NCBI GenBank assembly: GCA_021774775.1
Contig: JAJFIT010000251.1
Coordinates: 1 to 32,379 of the forward strand
Direction: 5' to 3'
DNA from: Alphaproteobacteria bacterium
Lineage (GTDB): Bacteria; Pseudomonadota; Alphaproteobacteria; Sphingomonadales; Kordiimonadaceae
Length of the DNA: 32,379 nt
The position numbers and the translations under genes were made by a program. The notes below the pieces were generated by a model that was not told the origin of the DNA, ran no database searches, and saw nothing but the letters and a program-made list of their open reading frames with translations. The first letter of the stretch is position 1; every line of letters starts with the position of its first letter. Positions 16,421-25,497 of this stretch are shown in pieces.

Positions 16421-16853
16421 GAACGGGCTCCGGTTTTTTACTTTGTAGGCTTGTCAGTTGCGAAATCAATGACCGGCGCTGGTCCGCTGACAACAGCATC
16501 TCTATCGTTGGTTGGGTGAAATCACCCAGGTCGAATGACAGACCGTTCTCGGTTTCGGTGACTGTAACCATGTTGGTATCTGGAATTTCGCGGACAACCA
16601 CTCTGTCACCCAAGGCGGAAGCAATAGCATAGCCATCGCCGTGATCAGGGAAAAGGGCCACAGCGGTGGCGTGGTTTTCTGAAAGATAAACCAGCGGTGA
16701 TGCCGACGTAAAATCAACATGCGGGCAATAGCGTATCACATTGTTGATCACTCGTTCCTTCGTGAGTTTGCTTTTGGTGGGGAACAGCCTCGCAGCGATC
16801 AGTGCCACAATTATGACAGCAATCAATGACCCTATGAATTGCATGAACGACAT
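16413..16853 (-). CDS. Membrane-anchored hypothetical protein coupled to the hydroxylase
   Basis: A 146-aa protein with one N-terminal membrane segment (MSFMQFIGSLIAVIIVALIAARLF) followed by a soluble domain of about 115 residues (e.g. VIRYCPHVDF, ENHATAVALFPDHGDGYAIA). I recognise no family. The start at 16853 is chosen over the track start because GAGGGAGACGAAA precedes it directly. Its 3' end overlaps the sterol-desaturase-family start by 8 bp, so it is the first gene of a two-gene operon and may be a partner or regulator of that enzyme. Only topology and coupling are visible; the function is unknown. Confidence 0.7.
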   Translation of the reverse strand: MSFMQFIGSLIAVIIVALIAARLFPTKSKLTKERVINNVIRYCPHVDFTSASPLVYLSENHATAVALFPDHGDGYAIASALGDRVVVREIPDTNMVTVTETENGLSFDLGDFTQPTIEMLLSADQRRSLISQLTSLQSKKPEPVHA

Positions 16854-16979
16854 TTTCGTCTCCCTCGGCAAGAAGATAACATGATTTTCACGAGGTCAAG
16901 GACTGAAATTGCAGTGACATATTCTAATGGTAGCTTATGATGAAGCAGTTTGCATAGTTAACCTAGGGATTGGGGTAGA

Positions 16980-17963
16980 ATGTTGACACGAATTTCAATG
17001 ACAGCAGCACTGGGTTTGGGCCTGTTGTGTGGGCTCGAATTTGCCGCCGTTGCCGATAATCCGATTGTGATAGCGCATCGCGGTGCCAGTGGTTATTTAC
17101 CGGAACATTCGCTGGAAGCCTACAAGTTGGGCATCGAACAGGGCGCTGACTTCATTGAACCCGACCTTGTGATGACCAAAGACGGTGTTTTGGTTGCTCG
17201 GCATGACATTTATCTGTCGACTACGACCAATGTCGCTAGCCGCCCCGAGTTTGCTGACCGTAAACGGACAATCGGTGATCATACCGATTGGTTTGTCATG
17301 GATTTCACGCTCGCTGAACTTAAAACTCTACGGGTGCGCCAGGCATTTGGAGGCCGCGACAAGTCTTTTGATGACCAATTGGAAATTGCTACTTTGGACG
17401 AAATTATCGAATTGGTAATGGCTCACAAAGCTAAGGGAAGAACTGTTGGGCTGCATATAGAGATGAAACGCCCGGCGCTATTTAAAGCTTCGCTCAATGC
17501 GCAATTGGCTTCGCTTCTTGCCGCCAAGATGACAACACTGCAACAGTTGGAAATACCTTTGTACTTTCAATGCTTTGACGGCGAATTTGTCCGCGAAATA
17601 GCGCCGTTAACCGAGGTGCCAATCGTTCTGCTGGTTGGCGGGAAAGTCAACCCGCAGAGCCAATGGGTTGATTTGGACGTGACGTTGGAAAATTATTACG
17701 CGACGGCAGATGGCTTCGGTCTCAACAAGGCGTTGTTGTTCACCTCTGAAATGAAGCCAAGTGGCATTGTTGAAAAATTACATACCGCTGGCAAAATTGT
17801 TCATGTATGGACCGTGCGCGCCGATGCTTTGCCAAAGGGCTTTCAAACCATGGAACAAGAGCTTACACTGTTGCTGGAGACTGGGGTCGATGGATTTTTT
17901 ACCGATTTTCCCGGTAAAGGTGTTGCCGTCCGAAACCAATATGCAGCATCGCAGAAGGACTAG
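16980..17963 (+). CDS. glpQ: Periplasmic glycerophosphodiester phosphodiesterase
   Basis: A 327-aa enzyme that hydrolyses glycerophosphodiesters (deacylated phospholipid head groups) to glycerol-3-phosphate and an alcohol. A signal peptide (MLTRISMTAALGLGLLCGLEFAAVADN) is followed by the GDPD TIM barrel. The metal and catalytic residues are present: H33 in IAHRGASGYLPEHS, E60 and D62 in FIEPDLVMTKDG, and H75 in VARHD; LHIEMKRP and VHVWTVRAD follow. The small insert after HRG and the overall length fit the periplasmic GlpQ type rather than cytoplasmic UgpQ. No glpT or ugp transporter genes are adjacent. It is divergent from the hydroxylase operon, with 126 bp between starts. Confidence 0.93.
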   Translation: MLTRISMTAALGLGLLCGLEFAAVADNPIVIAHRGASGYLPEHSLEAYKLGIEQGADFIEPDLVMTKDGVLVARHDIYLSTTTNVASRPEFADRKRTIGDHTDWFVMDFTLAELKTLRVRQAFGGRDKSFDDQLEIATLDEIIELVMAHKAKGRTVGLHIEMKRPALFKASLNAQLASLLAAKMTTLQQLEIPLYFQCFDGEFVREIAPLTEVPIVLLVGGKVNPQSQWVDLDVTLENYYATADGFGLNKALLFTSEMKPSGIVEKLHTAGKIVHVWTVRADALPKGFQTMEQELTLLLETGVDGFFTDFPGKGVAVRNQYAASQKD

Positions 17964-17971
17964 AGTTTGTC

Positions 17972-18067
17972 ATGTTTGACTATGCCAGAGCAGTCATTAC
18001 AGCCTTGATTGCTCTCATCATAATTAAGGTCGGTGCAGAAATGTTATTTGCGGCCAGCAATATATAA
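17972..18067 (+). CDS. Possible 31-aa single-pass membrane peptide
   Basis: Too short for the track: MFDYARAVITALIALIIIKV and 11 more residues (GAEMLFAASNI). It has one hydrophobic helix of about 14-18 residues flanked by charges, as in many small bacterial membrane proteins. It starts 9 bp after the phosphodiesterase stop on the same strand, so it could be read from that transcript. The Shine-Dalgarno (AGAG) is weak. Unproven; conservation would decide. Confidence 0.35.
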   Translation: MFDYARAVITALIALIIIKVGAEMLFAASNI

Positions 18068-18119
18068 ATTGCTGACCGGCATGATTAGTTGTCGATTGGT
18101 TTTTTTGATCCGTGCCTGA

Positions 18120-18680
18120 TTAGTCGGCTTCTGGCAGTTTGCGACCGAAAGGAAAAGGGCATTCGTCTGAGGCGAAGCTTAAATAATCCAGAACGTCATG
18201 GATATAATTCGCTCCTTGCTTGATCAACCGGGTCAGCGCCGCATTCGGTTCGCCGACGAAGATGCTGATCACCACTTGCGCAGATGCCAGGAAAAATGCA
18301 ACCGAGATGGTTACCCAAGCCAGGAAACCAAAAAACACCATCAACAGCGCACGCTGAATAATTTTCGGCCAGTCACGACCCTTGAGGTCGTCGACTAAAT
18401 TGGACGCATTATAGTCTTGTCCGCTGGGCTGTGCGTCGGTTTTCTCCGACGTCTGCGGTTGCTCGTCTGCTGGCGGCTTGGTGCCGACCGCAGGTTGCTC
18501 TGTGGCCGCTGCGCTGTCTTGCGTCGAATTCTTTTTAGGCGCGGTCGTTTTACGCGTCGCAGGCTTCCTGGCAGAAGCAGCCTTTGAAGTTGCTTTGGCT
18601 CCGGCAGGCTTGCGCTTGACAGCCGACTTCTTTGCTGGCGTGGCGGTGCCTTTTTGGGGCGCTGAATTTTCCTCAGTCAT
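18120..18680 (-). CDS. DUF4389 membrane protein with a Lys/Ala/Pro-rich N-terminal arm
   Basis: A 186-aa protein in two parts. Residues 1 to about 95 are low-complexity, rich in Lys, Ala, Thr and Pro with repeated K-P-A and A-K-K blocks (e.g. TPAKKSAVKRKPAGAKATSK), resembling histone-H1-like tails. Residues about 100-182 match DUF4389: RDWPKIIQRALLM, a long hydrophobic span, IFVGEPNAALTRL, and DYLSFASDECPFPFGRK. DUF4389 proteins are inner-membrane proteins of unknown function, and most lack such a long basic arm. The arm could bind nucleic acid or acidic surfaces; this is inference. It lies downstream of the c-di-GMP gene on the same strand (121-bp gap), where GCCCT...AGGGC (18730-18746) forms a small hairpin. 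Confidence 0.8.
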   Translation of the reverse strand: MTEENSAPQKGTATPAKKSAVKRKPAGAKATSKAASARKPATRKTTAPKKNSTQDSAAATEQPAVGTKPPADEQPQTSEKTDAQPSGQDYNASNLVDDLKGRDWPKIIQRALLMVFFGFLAWVTISVAFFLASAQVVISIFVGEPNAALTRLIKQGANYIHDVLDYLSFASDECPFPFGRKLPEAD

Positions 18681-18801
18681 GGTGTCCTCAATGTTTATTT
18701 ATTTTATGGATAATATCTGGGGAGTCGTAGCCCTGCCGTCAAGGGCGGAACGGAAAATACTGATTGTTAGATATGTAGATATTTGGCGCTGATCGGTGGC
18801 T

Positions 18802-20589
18802 TTAGGTCCAGGGTAATTGACCATGGACCATTTTCGCGGCGTCAACGCCAGCAACAGGCCGCGAGTAATAAAAACCTTGGGCAAAAGCAAAACCCATTTC
18901 GGTTACCATGTCGATATGTTCGGTGTCTTCAAGGCCTTCTGCTACGATCTGGTGCCCCAGATTTGTCGCCAGCATACCAATCATTTCAAGTATTTTGAAC
19001 TGGGCGTTCCCGCGTTTCAACTGATTAATGAAGGCGCGGTCGATTTTGATAATGTCGATCGGAAATTGGTGCAGATAGTTCAACGATGAATAGCCAGTAC
19101 CGAAATCATCGAGCGCAACTTTAACTCCCAGCGCCCTTATTCGGTCTAGCGAAAGGGAAATATGTTCAGGGTTGGCCATGATTGAGCTTTCGGTCAGCTC
19201 AATGCGTAGGAGTCGACCGGGAAGGTTATATTTCTTCAAAGCGTTTTCAACCACACTGGCCACGTCATCGCGGGCGAACTGGACACCAGACACATTCACG
19301 TTAATCGGGACGACTTTGTCCTCGCCCACTTCCATGATCCAATGTTTTAAGCAGGTGCAGCAAGCCTCGATGGCCCAGCGGCCAAGCGGAACAATAATGC
19401 CGGTTTCTTCAGCGAGTTGAATAAATTCCACAGGTGATACGAAACCATGTTCTTTGTGCTGCCAGCGGGTAAGGGCCTCGAATCCGTGTAACTCTGAGGT
19501 ACGCAGATCGATTATTGGCTGGTAATATAATTGCAGTTCCTGCCGTTCCACGGCGCGCCTTAGTTCGGTTTCAAGGTGAAACAGTGACCGGGCTTCCTGA
19601 TGCGACTCGCGGCGATAAACTTCGGTGCAGGCTTTACCGGCTATTTTGGCACGGTGCATGGCGAAATCTGCATCACGAATCAGGTCTTCCGGATGGGTTG
19701 CGCTGGAAATTGTGCTGGCAACGCCGATGGAAACAGAAGTGAAAACCTCATTACCATCAAGGTCATACGGCTGTTTCATTGCGGTGTGAATACGCTCACA
19801 GACATCAATGACCGGTTGGATTCCGCGCATGTTAGGTACTAAAATGGCAAACTCGTCGCCTGAAAGCCTGGCAAGAATATCTTGACTGCCAATACAGCGC
19901 CGCAAGGTGGATGCCATGGAAATCAAAAATCTGTCGCCTGCGCTATGTCCAAAACTCTCGTTGATCAATTGAAAACGATCGATATTAACAATCAATACTG
20001 CGCAGCCAAATGGTTCATCGCTGTTTTCGCCTTTGATTACTGTTTCTTCAAGTTTGTTACGGAACAGTACACGATTGGGTTGGCCGGTCAGGGCATCATG
20101 GAAAGCATGATGCATAATATTTTTTTCTGCCAGTTTCTCAGCGGTCTGATCTTCGATGGTACAGAGAACTAACCTGCGGTCGCCCGCGGCATTGACAATC
20201 GGTTGAAGCTGACTTGAAAGATAATGGTCACCGTCTTTGTTGTGAGCTGTCCACTCGTAGGTAATCGGTTGTTTTTTTTCCAGTGTTTCCCGAATTTTAT
20301 CCGCCAAACTGTCCTTTTGTGTTGATGCCCAGATTGAACTAAGCGACGCAGGTAAGGCATCAATGTTGGAAAAGCCAAATAGAGACTGAGCATGGGGGTT
20401 CGCGGAATGAACAATGATGGTGTTATTTGAAGCCAGACCAAAACAGACTACGCCGTAGGGAAGGGCATTAATAATGGCCGTGGTATAATCCGGCGCTGAA
20501 TCATGGCGCGTACCAATCGAGGAACTGGATGTTGTTGGCAACATTGATGCTGTGCTGTCTACCACTTTATGTCCCACTAGCACATCCAT
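18802..20589 (-). CDS. PAS-GGDEF-EAL cyclic-di-GMP signalling protein
   Basis: A 595-aa cytoplasmic protein. A PAS domain (about residues 35-155; VCFGLASNNTIIVHSANPHA, ends EDQTAEKLAEKN) leads into GGDEF (HDALTGQPNRVLFRN, IVNIDRFQLINES) with the signature SGDEF, then EAL with GFEALTRWQH, ITESSIM-like ELTESSIM, DDFGTGYSSL and EGLED. The EAL metal and catalytic residues look complete, so phosphodiesterase activity is likely. The GGDEF signature is conserved enough for activity, but the product-inhibition site upstream is GSQD, lacking the RxxD arginine. It has no membrane segment. AAGGAA precedes the ATG. The signal sensed by the PAS domain is unknown. Confidence 0.93.
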   Translation of the reverse strand: MDVLVGHKVVDSTASMLPTTSSSSIGTRHDSAPDYTTAIINALPYGVVCFGLASNNTIIVHSANPHAQSLFGFSNIDALPASLSSIWASTQKDSLADKIRETLEKKQPITYEWTAHNKDGDHYLSSQLQPIVNAAGDRRLVLCTIEDQTAEKLAEKNIMHHAFHDALTGQPNRVLFRNKLEETVIKGENSDEPFGCAVLIVNIDRFQLINESFGHSAGDRFLISMASTLRRCIGSQDILARLSGDEFAILVPNMRGIQPVIDVCERIHTAMKQPYDLDGNEVFTSVSIGVASTISSATHPEDLIRDADFAMHRAKIAGKACTEVYRRESHQEARSLFHLETELRRAVERQELQLYYQPIIDLRTSELHGFEALTRWQHKEHGFVSPVEFIQLAEETGIIVPLGRWAIEACCTCLKHWIMEVGEDKVVPINVNVSGVQFARDDVASVVENALKKYNLPGRLLRIELTESSIMANPEHISLSLDRIRALGVKVALDDFGTGYSSLNYLHQFPIDIIKIDRAFINQLKRGNAQFKILEMIGMLATNLGHQIVAEGLEDTEHIDMVTEMGFAFAQGFYYSRPVAGVDAAKMVHGQLPWT

Positions 20590-20741
20590 TTCCTTAAACC
20601 ACGGCGCAAGCTTTGATCCGCATTATTCATCATGGGTTGTGGCTGGTAAATATTTGGTAAAAAAAGCGATAAATTTATTAACAAATCCAGAAACAGCTTT
20701 TTTACCTGCAAAAATTTAGCAGGCAACTTTCTTGCTGAGTG
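20590..20741. other. Upstream region of the PAS-GGDEF-EAL gene
   Basis: About 150 AT-rich bases between the start of the c-di-GMP gene and the nrdJ terminator; it should hold the minus-strand promoter of the c-di-GMP gene. I see no convincing -35/-10 pair, RNA gene or ORF. Confidence 0.3.
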
Positions 20742-20770
20742 AAAAAAATTGGGGAAGGCAAGCCTCCCCC
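20742..20770 (-). terminator. Rho-independent terminator of nrdJ
   Basis: On the minus strand GGGGAGGC-TT-GCCTTCCCC is followed by AATTTTTTTC: a GC-rich hairpin with a U-run, about 70 bp after the nrdJ stop. Rho-independent form is clear. Confidence 0.8.
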
Positions 20771-20776
20771 GAGATG

Positions 20777-20806
20777 ACCACCCACAGGGACGGGTTAGTG
20801 GGTGGT
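20777..20806. repeat. Perfect 9-bp inverted repeat between nrdJ stop and its terminator
   Basis: ACCACCCAC and GTGGGTGGT flank a 12-nt loop. It sits upstream of the U-run hairpin in the nrdJ transcript, so it may be an extra terminator or mRNA-stabilising stem. Confidence 0.5.
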
Positions 20807-20840
20807 AACTTCAAATTTCATATCTGCGCCGACGTGCGGG

Positions 20841-23800
20841 CTAGCTGCAACCGCTAGTGGAGCCACAGGTGTTGCATTTCATACATGTACCATTACGCAC
20901 CAATGTAAAATTGCCGCATTCTCCGCATGCGTCACCTTCATAACCCTTCATCCGTGCCGTTGTTCTGGCATCTGGCGTTGCGTCAGTGGCACCGTTTGTT
21001 ATGGCTGATCCCATAGTCATCGTTGCCGCCGATGCGCTTACTGCTGCCACTGAAACCGTTTCTAATTTGGTGTCTTTGTCTGTGTTGCGCGCAGTGTTGA
21101 GCACAACAAGATTGCTACCTCTGACATATCCAGCTGAGGCAAACTTCTGAACCCTTTCAAGGGCTTCAGACACATCATCACTTAAAGGCGGCAGTCCATC
21201 GTTTTTGTCGCCGCGCCCCGTAGTGTCGGGCATCAAATCGGCTGGCGTTGCGTGAGCAAGGTCTTCACGGCCAAGGTAGGAAATGGCCAATTCGCGGAAA
21301 ATATAATCCAACAGCGATGTTGCCATTTTGATGGTGTCATTGCCTTCAACACGTCCAAACGGTTCGAAACGTGTAAAAGTAAAGGCGTCGACAAACTCTT
21401 CCAATGGCACGCCGTATTGCAGGCCGATGGAAATGGCAATGGCAAAATTATTCATCAGGGAACGGAAGGCTGCGCCTTCCTTGTGCATGTCGATGAATAT
21501 TTCTCCGACAGAACCATCGTCATACTCGCCGGTGCGCAAATATACTTTGTGGCCGCCCACAATGGCCTTTTGCGTATAACCTTTGCGGCGTTCGGGCAGC
21601 CGATTGCGTTTTGTTGCGTCGCGTTCAATCTCGACAATACGCTCTACAATGCGTTCCGCGACAATTTCGGTTTTTTCTGGCAGGCTCTTGGCTTCAAGTT
21701 CGTCTTCCAGATCGTCCGCATCGAGCAGTGATGCATTCAGCGGCTGACTGAGCTTGGAGCCGTCCCGATAAAGCGCATTGGCTTTCAGCGCCAGCGACCA
21801 ACTCAATTCGTAAGCGGTCATGCACTCATCAACTTCAGCCGAGTTTGGCATGTTGATTGTTTTGGAAATCGCGCCGGAAATAAACGGCTGTGCGGCTGCC
21901 ATCATGCGGATATGGCTTTCCCACGACAACGAACGCTTGCCAATTTTTCCGCATGGGTTAGCGCAGTCAAATACATTGTAATGGGCTTCGCTCAGGTATG
22001 GGGCCATCTCCAAGGTCATGGCACCGCAGCAATATACATTGGCAGCGTCTACGTCTGCTTTGGCAAAACCAATGGCTTCCAACAGGTTGAAGCTATAGTC
22101 GCTCATCTGTTCGTCAGTTACGCCGAGGGTATTTTTACAGAAGTCAGTACCGAGCGTGAAATGGTTAAAAACAAATTTAATGTCGAAAGCATTTTCCAAC
22201 TGCCCTTCGATCAAATCGATTTCGCGGTCCGTAAATCCTTTTTCCTTTAGGCTGGCGTGGTTGATGCCGGGAGCATCTCTAAGTGTAGAATTTCCAACAG
22301 CGTATTTTTCGATCTCGTTAATTTGCTTGGCACTATAGCCAAGGACCTTAAGCGCTTGGGGTACAACGCGGTTGATGATTTTGAAGTAGCCACCACCCGC
22401 AAGTTTCTTGAATTTTACCAGCGCAAAGTCAGGCTCAATACCGGTTGTATCGCAGTCCATGACCAGGCCGATAGTACCGGTTGGTGCGATAACTGAGGAC
22501 TGTGCGTTGCGGTAGCCGTGCTTTTCACCAACTTCCAGCGCGCGGTCCCATGCATCTGCCGCTGCAATTGTAATCAGCTGGTCCGGGCAATTGGAAATGT
22601 CCAGGGCAACCGGGTTTGTGTTTAGTTTTTCGTAGCCATCCTTCTGGCCGTAGGCGGCGCGGCGGTGATTGCGAATAACCCGCAACATGTGGCCTTTGTT
22701 TTTACTGTAACCTGGGAAAGCGCCCAGTTCAGACGCCATTTCGGCACTTGTAGCGTACGATTCGCCGGTCATAAGTGCCGTGATGGCACCGCAAAGTGCG
22801 CGGCCTTCGTCGCTATCGTAGGCGATGCCGTTGCTCATCAACAGTCCGCCAATGTTGGCATAGCCAATGCCAAGTGTGCGGTATTCGTAGGAAAGCTGGG
22901 CAATTTCCTTCGATGGAAACTGTGCCATCAAAACAGATATTTCCAGCACCATCGTCCAAAGCCGAACGCCGTGCTTGAAGTTTTCTACCGCAAAGGTGCC
23001 GTCCTGGTTGCGAAATGTCATCAGGTTCAGCGACGCTAAATTGCAGGCAGTATCATCAAGGAACATATATTCCGAACAAGGGTTGGACGCCTTGATTTCG
23101 CCTGCCGCCGGGCAGGTGTGCCAGTCATTAATAGTGGTGTGAAATTGAATACCAGGGTCGGCGCAGGCCCACGCGGCTTGTCCGACATCGCGCCACAGGT
23201 CTTTGGCACTAATTTCGCGGGCGATGGAACCATCTGTGCGGCTCTTGAGCGACCAATTGCCGTCACCTTTAATCGCACGCATAAAATCGTCGGACACGCG
23301 AATTGAATTGTTGGAGTTTTGGCCGGAAACCGTCAAATACGCGTCCGAATCCCAGTCAGTATTGTATGTTTTGAAGTCAATTGACGCGTAGCCCTGCTTG
23401 GCAAACTGGATCACACGCTGGATATAATTCTCGGAAATCATCACCTTTCTGGCAGCAATGACCTGTTTCTTCAGCTCTTTGTTGGCTTTAGGCTCAAAGG
23501 CAGATTCGGCGAGGTCTTCTTTGGCGTCATGACAGGCCTTCATAATTCGGTTGAGGTGGATTTCATTGAGCTTGGATCCTGAGACAAGGGCAGACACTTT
23601 CTGCTCCTCGATAACTTTCCAATTGATAAATTCTTCAATGTCGGGATGGTCGATGTCTACTACGACCATTTTTGCCGCACGGCGTGTGGTGCCACCAGAT
23701 TTTATCGCTCCGGCAGCACGGTCGCCGATTTTCAGGAAACTCATCAAGCCAGACGACTGACCGCCTCCGGATAAACTTTCACCTGAGCCGCGCACATTGG

Positions 23801-24506
23801 AAAAATTTGTGCCGGTGCCTGAACCATATTTGAACAAGCGTGCCTCGCGGGTCCACAGGTCCATGATGCCGCCCTCATTCACGAGATCATCGGACACGGA
23901 CTGAATAAAACAGGCGTGAGGCTGTGGGTGCTCGTAACTGCTTTTGGACCGGGTCAATTTCCCGGATTTAAAGTCAACATAGTGGTGTCCCTGAGCCGGA
24001 CCATCAATGCCGTATGCCCAATGAAGGCCAGTGTTGAACCACTGTGGGCTGTTTGGAGCAGCCATTTGTGTGGCCAGCATGAAACGCATTTCGTCGTAAA
24101 ATGTGCGGGCGTCTTCTTCGCTATCGAAATAGCCGCCTTTCCAGCCCCAATATGTCCAGGTACCGGCTAGTCGGTCAAAAACCTGTTTGCTGCTTTTCTC
24201 ACTACCGAAATGATTTTCCCTGGGAACGCCAGCTAGCGCTTTTTTATCGATTTCCTGGCGCCATAACCAACTGGGCACATCTTTTTCTTTTACTGGCTTA
24301 AGGGCCTGCGGCACGCCAGCCTTGCGGAAATATTTCTGCGCAATAATGTCGGTTGCAACCTGGCTCCAGCTTGCGGGAACTTCAACAGCATCCATATGAA
24401 AAACAATCGATCCGTCAGGATTGCGGATTTCGCTTACAGCAGTGTGCCATTTAATAGCGGCATATGGACACGGATGTTCTTTGGTAAACCGACGCTCTAG
24501 ACGCAT
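20841..24506 (-). CDS. nrdJ: Class II (B12-dependent) ribonucleoside-diphosphate reductase
   Basis: A 1221-aa enzyme that converts ribonucleotides to deoxyribonucleotides with adenosylcobalamin, independent of oxygen. Landmarks: [13 protein letters not shown] (redox Cys), NPCSEYMF with the thiyl-radical C477, then [11 protein letters not shown] with the second redox Cys, [20 protein letters not shown] in the barrel, and a C-terminal zinc-ribbon-like CGECGNF...[13 protein letters not shown] carrying the shuttle cysteines. The length matches alphaproteobacterial NrdJ, and there is no intein. I chose the ATG at 24506 ([12 protein letters not shown]) over the track's 24527, because AAGGGGGAAAG precedes it and homologues start there. 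A terminator follows, and a candidate NrdR box lies upstream. No other RNR gene is present in the window. Confidence 0.97.
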   Translation of the reverse strand: MRLERRFTKEHPCPYAAIKWHTAVSEIRNPDGSIVFHMDAVEVPASWSQVATDIIAQKYFRKAGVPQALKPVKEKDVPSWLWRQEIDKKALAGVPRENHFGSEKSSKQVFDRLAGTWTYWGWKGGYFDSEEDARTFYDEMRFMLATQMAAPNSPQWFNTGLHWAYGIDGPAQGHHYVDFKSGKLTRSKSSYEHPQPHACFIQSVSDDLVNEGGIMDLWTREARLFKYGSGTGTNFSNVRGSGESLSGGGQSSGLMSFLKIGDRAAGAIKSGGTTRRAAKMVVVDIDHPDIEEFINWKVIEEQKVSALVSGSKLNEIHLNRIMKACHDAKEDLAESAFEPKANKELKKQVIAARKVMISENYIQRVIQFAKQGYASIDFKTYNTDWDSDAYLTVSGQNSNNSIRVSDDFMRAIKGDGNWSLKSRTDGSIAREISAKDLWRDVGQAAWACADPGIQFHTTINDWHTCPAAGEIKASNPCSEYMFLDDTACNLASLNLMTFRNQDGTFAVENFKHGVRLWTMVLEISVLMAQFPSKEIAQLSYEYRTLGIGYANIGGLLMSNGIAYDSDEGRALCGAITALMTGESYATSAEMASELGAFPGYSKNKGHMLRVIRNHRRAAYGQKDGYEKLNTNPVALDISNCPDQLITIAAADAWDRALEVGEKHGYRNAQSSVIAPTGTIGLVMDCDTTGIEPDFALVKFKKLAGGGYFKIINRVVPQALKVLGYSAKQINEIEKYAVGNSTLRDAPGINHASLKEKGFTDREIDLIEGQLENAFDIKFVFNHFTLGTDFCKNTLGVTDEQMSDYSFNLLEAIGFAKADVDAANVYCCGAMTLEMAPYLSEAHYNVFDCANPCGKIGKRSLSWESHIRMMAAAQPFISGAISKTINMPNSAEVDECMTAYELSWSLALKANALYRDGSKLSQPLNASLLDADDLEDELEAKSLPEKTEIVAERIVERIVEIERDATKRNRLPERRKGYTQKAIVGGHKVYLRTGEYDDGSVGEIFIDMHKEGAAFRSLMNNFAIAISIGLQYGVPLEEFVDAFTFTRFEPFGRVEGNDTIKMATSLLDYIFRELAISYLGREDLAHATPADLMPDTTGRGDKNDGLPPLSDDVSEALERVQKFASAGYVRGSNLVVLNTARNTDKDTKLETVSVAAVSASAATMTMGSAITNGATDATPDARTTARMKGYEGDACGECGNFTLVRNGTCMKCNTCGSTSGCS

Positions 24507-24646
24507 TCTTTCCCCCTTGAAAGACACATAACTGTTGTTGAGCAGCGTGTTTTCTACACTGTCTGCCGATTATTTACTGTGCAGATAAGCCCTAATATCC
24601 GCCCGATACTTGCTTTGGGGACGACCCCAGCCTGACCTGCATCACC

Positions 24647-24658
24647 CACTATATGTTG
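24647..24658 (-). promoter_or_regulatory. Candidate NrdR box upstream of nrdJ
   Basis: Read on the minus strand, CAACATATAGTG matches the core of the NrdR consensus CWATATATWGTG in 11 of 12 positions. NrdR is the universal ATP/dATP-sensing repressor of bacterial RNR genes. The site lies about 140 bp from the nrdJ start. NrdR sites normally come in close pairs, and here the only other candidate is about 160 bp away. Confidence 0.5.
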
Positions 24659-24808
24659 GGGTGCTGGTCTTTGTTGGCACAAGTTTAGAGCCTAAATTCT
24701 GCGGGTTACAAGGCATTTTTTCAATATGTTGCGATTGACAGTGTTGCGGGCACAAGGCGGCGCAGGTCGAATCGGCAGCGGCCAATGAGTCGCATTAAAT
24801 TGCCTTAT

Positions 24809-24824
24809 TGTGCGCATATTGTGT
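24809..24824 (-). promoter_or_regulatory. Second, half-conserved NrdR-like site
   Basis: On the minus strand ACACAATATGCGCACA has a perfect left half of the NrdR consensus (ACACAATAT) but a poor right half. It is about 300 bp from nrdJ. Weak on its own. Confidence 0.25.
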
Positions 24825-25052
24825 GGGTAGTCAGTGGAGAAACAACCGTTATGCTTTCGAGCGGCGTAAAAACCAAATTTTGTGGGTACTAATGAGATTC
24901 GCAAGCATTTATAAATAATAAAGATATGAGCAGTTACTTTCCCTTGCTAAACAAACATGATAAACGGCGTCGAACAGGGTTTTGGTTACAGGGTTTACGG
25001 AACCAGGTTACTCTCGGTGCCAACAGTTAATTGACAAGTGCGGATATTTGAT

Positions 25053-25451
25053 ATGGCCGGTTTAGTATCTAAAGTTTTTTCTTCTCCTTTGTTCACTTGG
25101 TGGAACAGTGCCTCATTCGGCACGCTTCTTTTTACCAGCCGTAAGGGTAAAAAAGTGGGCGAAGACGATCAGGGTAATATTTATTATCAGCAAAAAGACG
25201 GTCATCGCCGTTGGGTTATCTATAAAAACGGCCCGGTGGAGGCTTCTCGAGTTCCAGCAGAATGGCATGGTTGGTTGCATTACACCAGTGATGAACTGCC
25301 GTCAGAGACACCGCTTAAAGTGAAAGACTGGGAAAAAGATCACCAGCCTAATCTTACGGGTTCGACGGCAGCCTATTTCCCAAGCGGAAGTGAGCAAGCC
25401 GACGGCAAACGCGCAGCAACTGCTTCAGATTATGAAGCCTGGCGTCCATAG
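25053..25451 (+). CDS. NADH:ubiquinone oxidoreductase NDUFA12-family accessory subunit
   Basis: A 132-aa protein of the B17.2/NDUFA12 family, an accessory subunit of respiratory complex I shared by alphaproteobacteria and mitochondria; it binds the hydrophilic arm near the membrane. Motifs include [23 protein letters not shown] near the start, [37 protein letters not shown] (the family's most conserved block) and a C-terminal YEAWRP. I prefer the ATG at 25053 over GTG at 25038 because homology starts at MAGL; its Shine-Dalgarno is weak. The gene leads the mlaD-DUF2155 set, a conserved alphaproteobacterial arrangement, 46 bp before mlaD. Confidence 0.93.
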   Translation: MAGLVSKVFSSPLFTWWNSASFGTLLFTSRKGKKVGEDDQGNIYYQQKDGHRRWVIYKNGPVEASRVPAEWHGWLHYTSDELPSETPLKVKDWEKDHQPNLTGSTAAYFPSGSEQADGKRAATASDYEAWRP

Positions 25452-25497
25452 TCTGGTTCGGGCAGAGGCCTGATTTTTACTGGAAACGGAAATATCT

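Larger units (their letters stand above)
24507..25052. other. Long divergent intergenic region between nrdJ and the NDUFA12-like gene
   Basis: About 550 bp without a supportable gene; the 70-aa track ORF has no family features. It contains a TGGGG-ACGA-CCCCA hairpin (near 24616-24630), the two candidate NrdR sites listed separately, and an ACAGGGTTT direct repeat (24974-24982 and 24988-24996). I looked for a cobalamin riboswitch before nrdJ and could not find the conserved B12-box elements; no tRNA fold was found. Confidence 0.4.

Noticed and set aside
18730-18746. GCCCT...AGGGC hairpin as a terminator or tRNA arm
   Set aside because: The stem is 5 bp, no U-run follows on either strand, and no cloverleaf can be built around it.
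24507-24720. Cobalamin riboswitch before nrdJ
   Set aside because: I could not find the B12-box or the conserved GGGAA/GCCACTG elements by eye; a covariance search would settle it.
24974-24996. ACAGGGTTT direct repeat as a regulator site or attachment site
   Set aside because: Only two 9-bp copies, no mobile gene or tRNA nearby, and compatible with chance.
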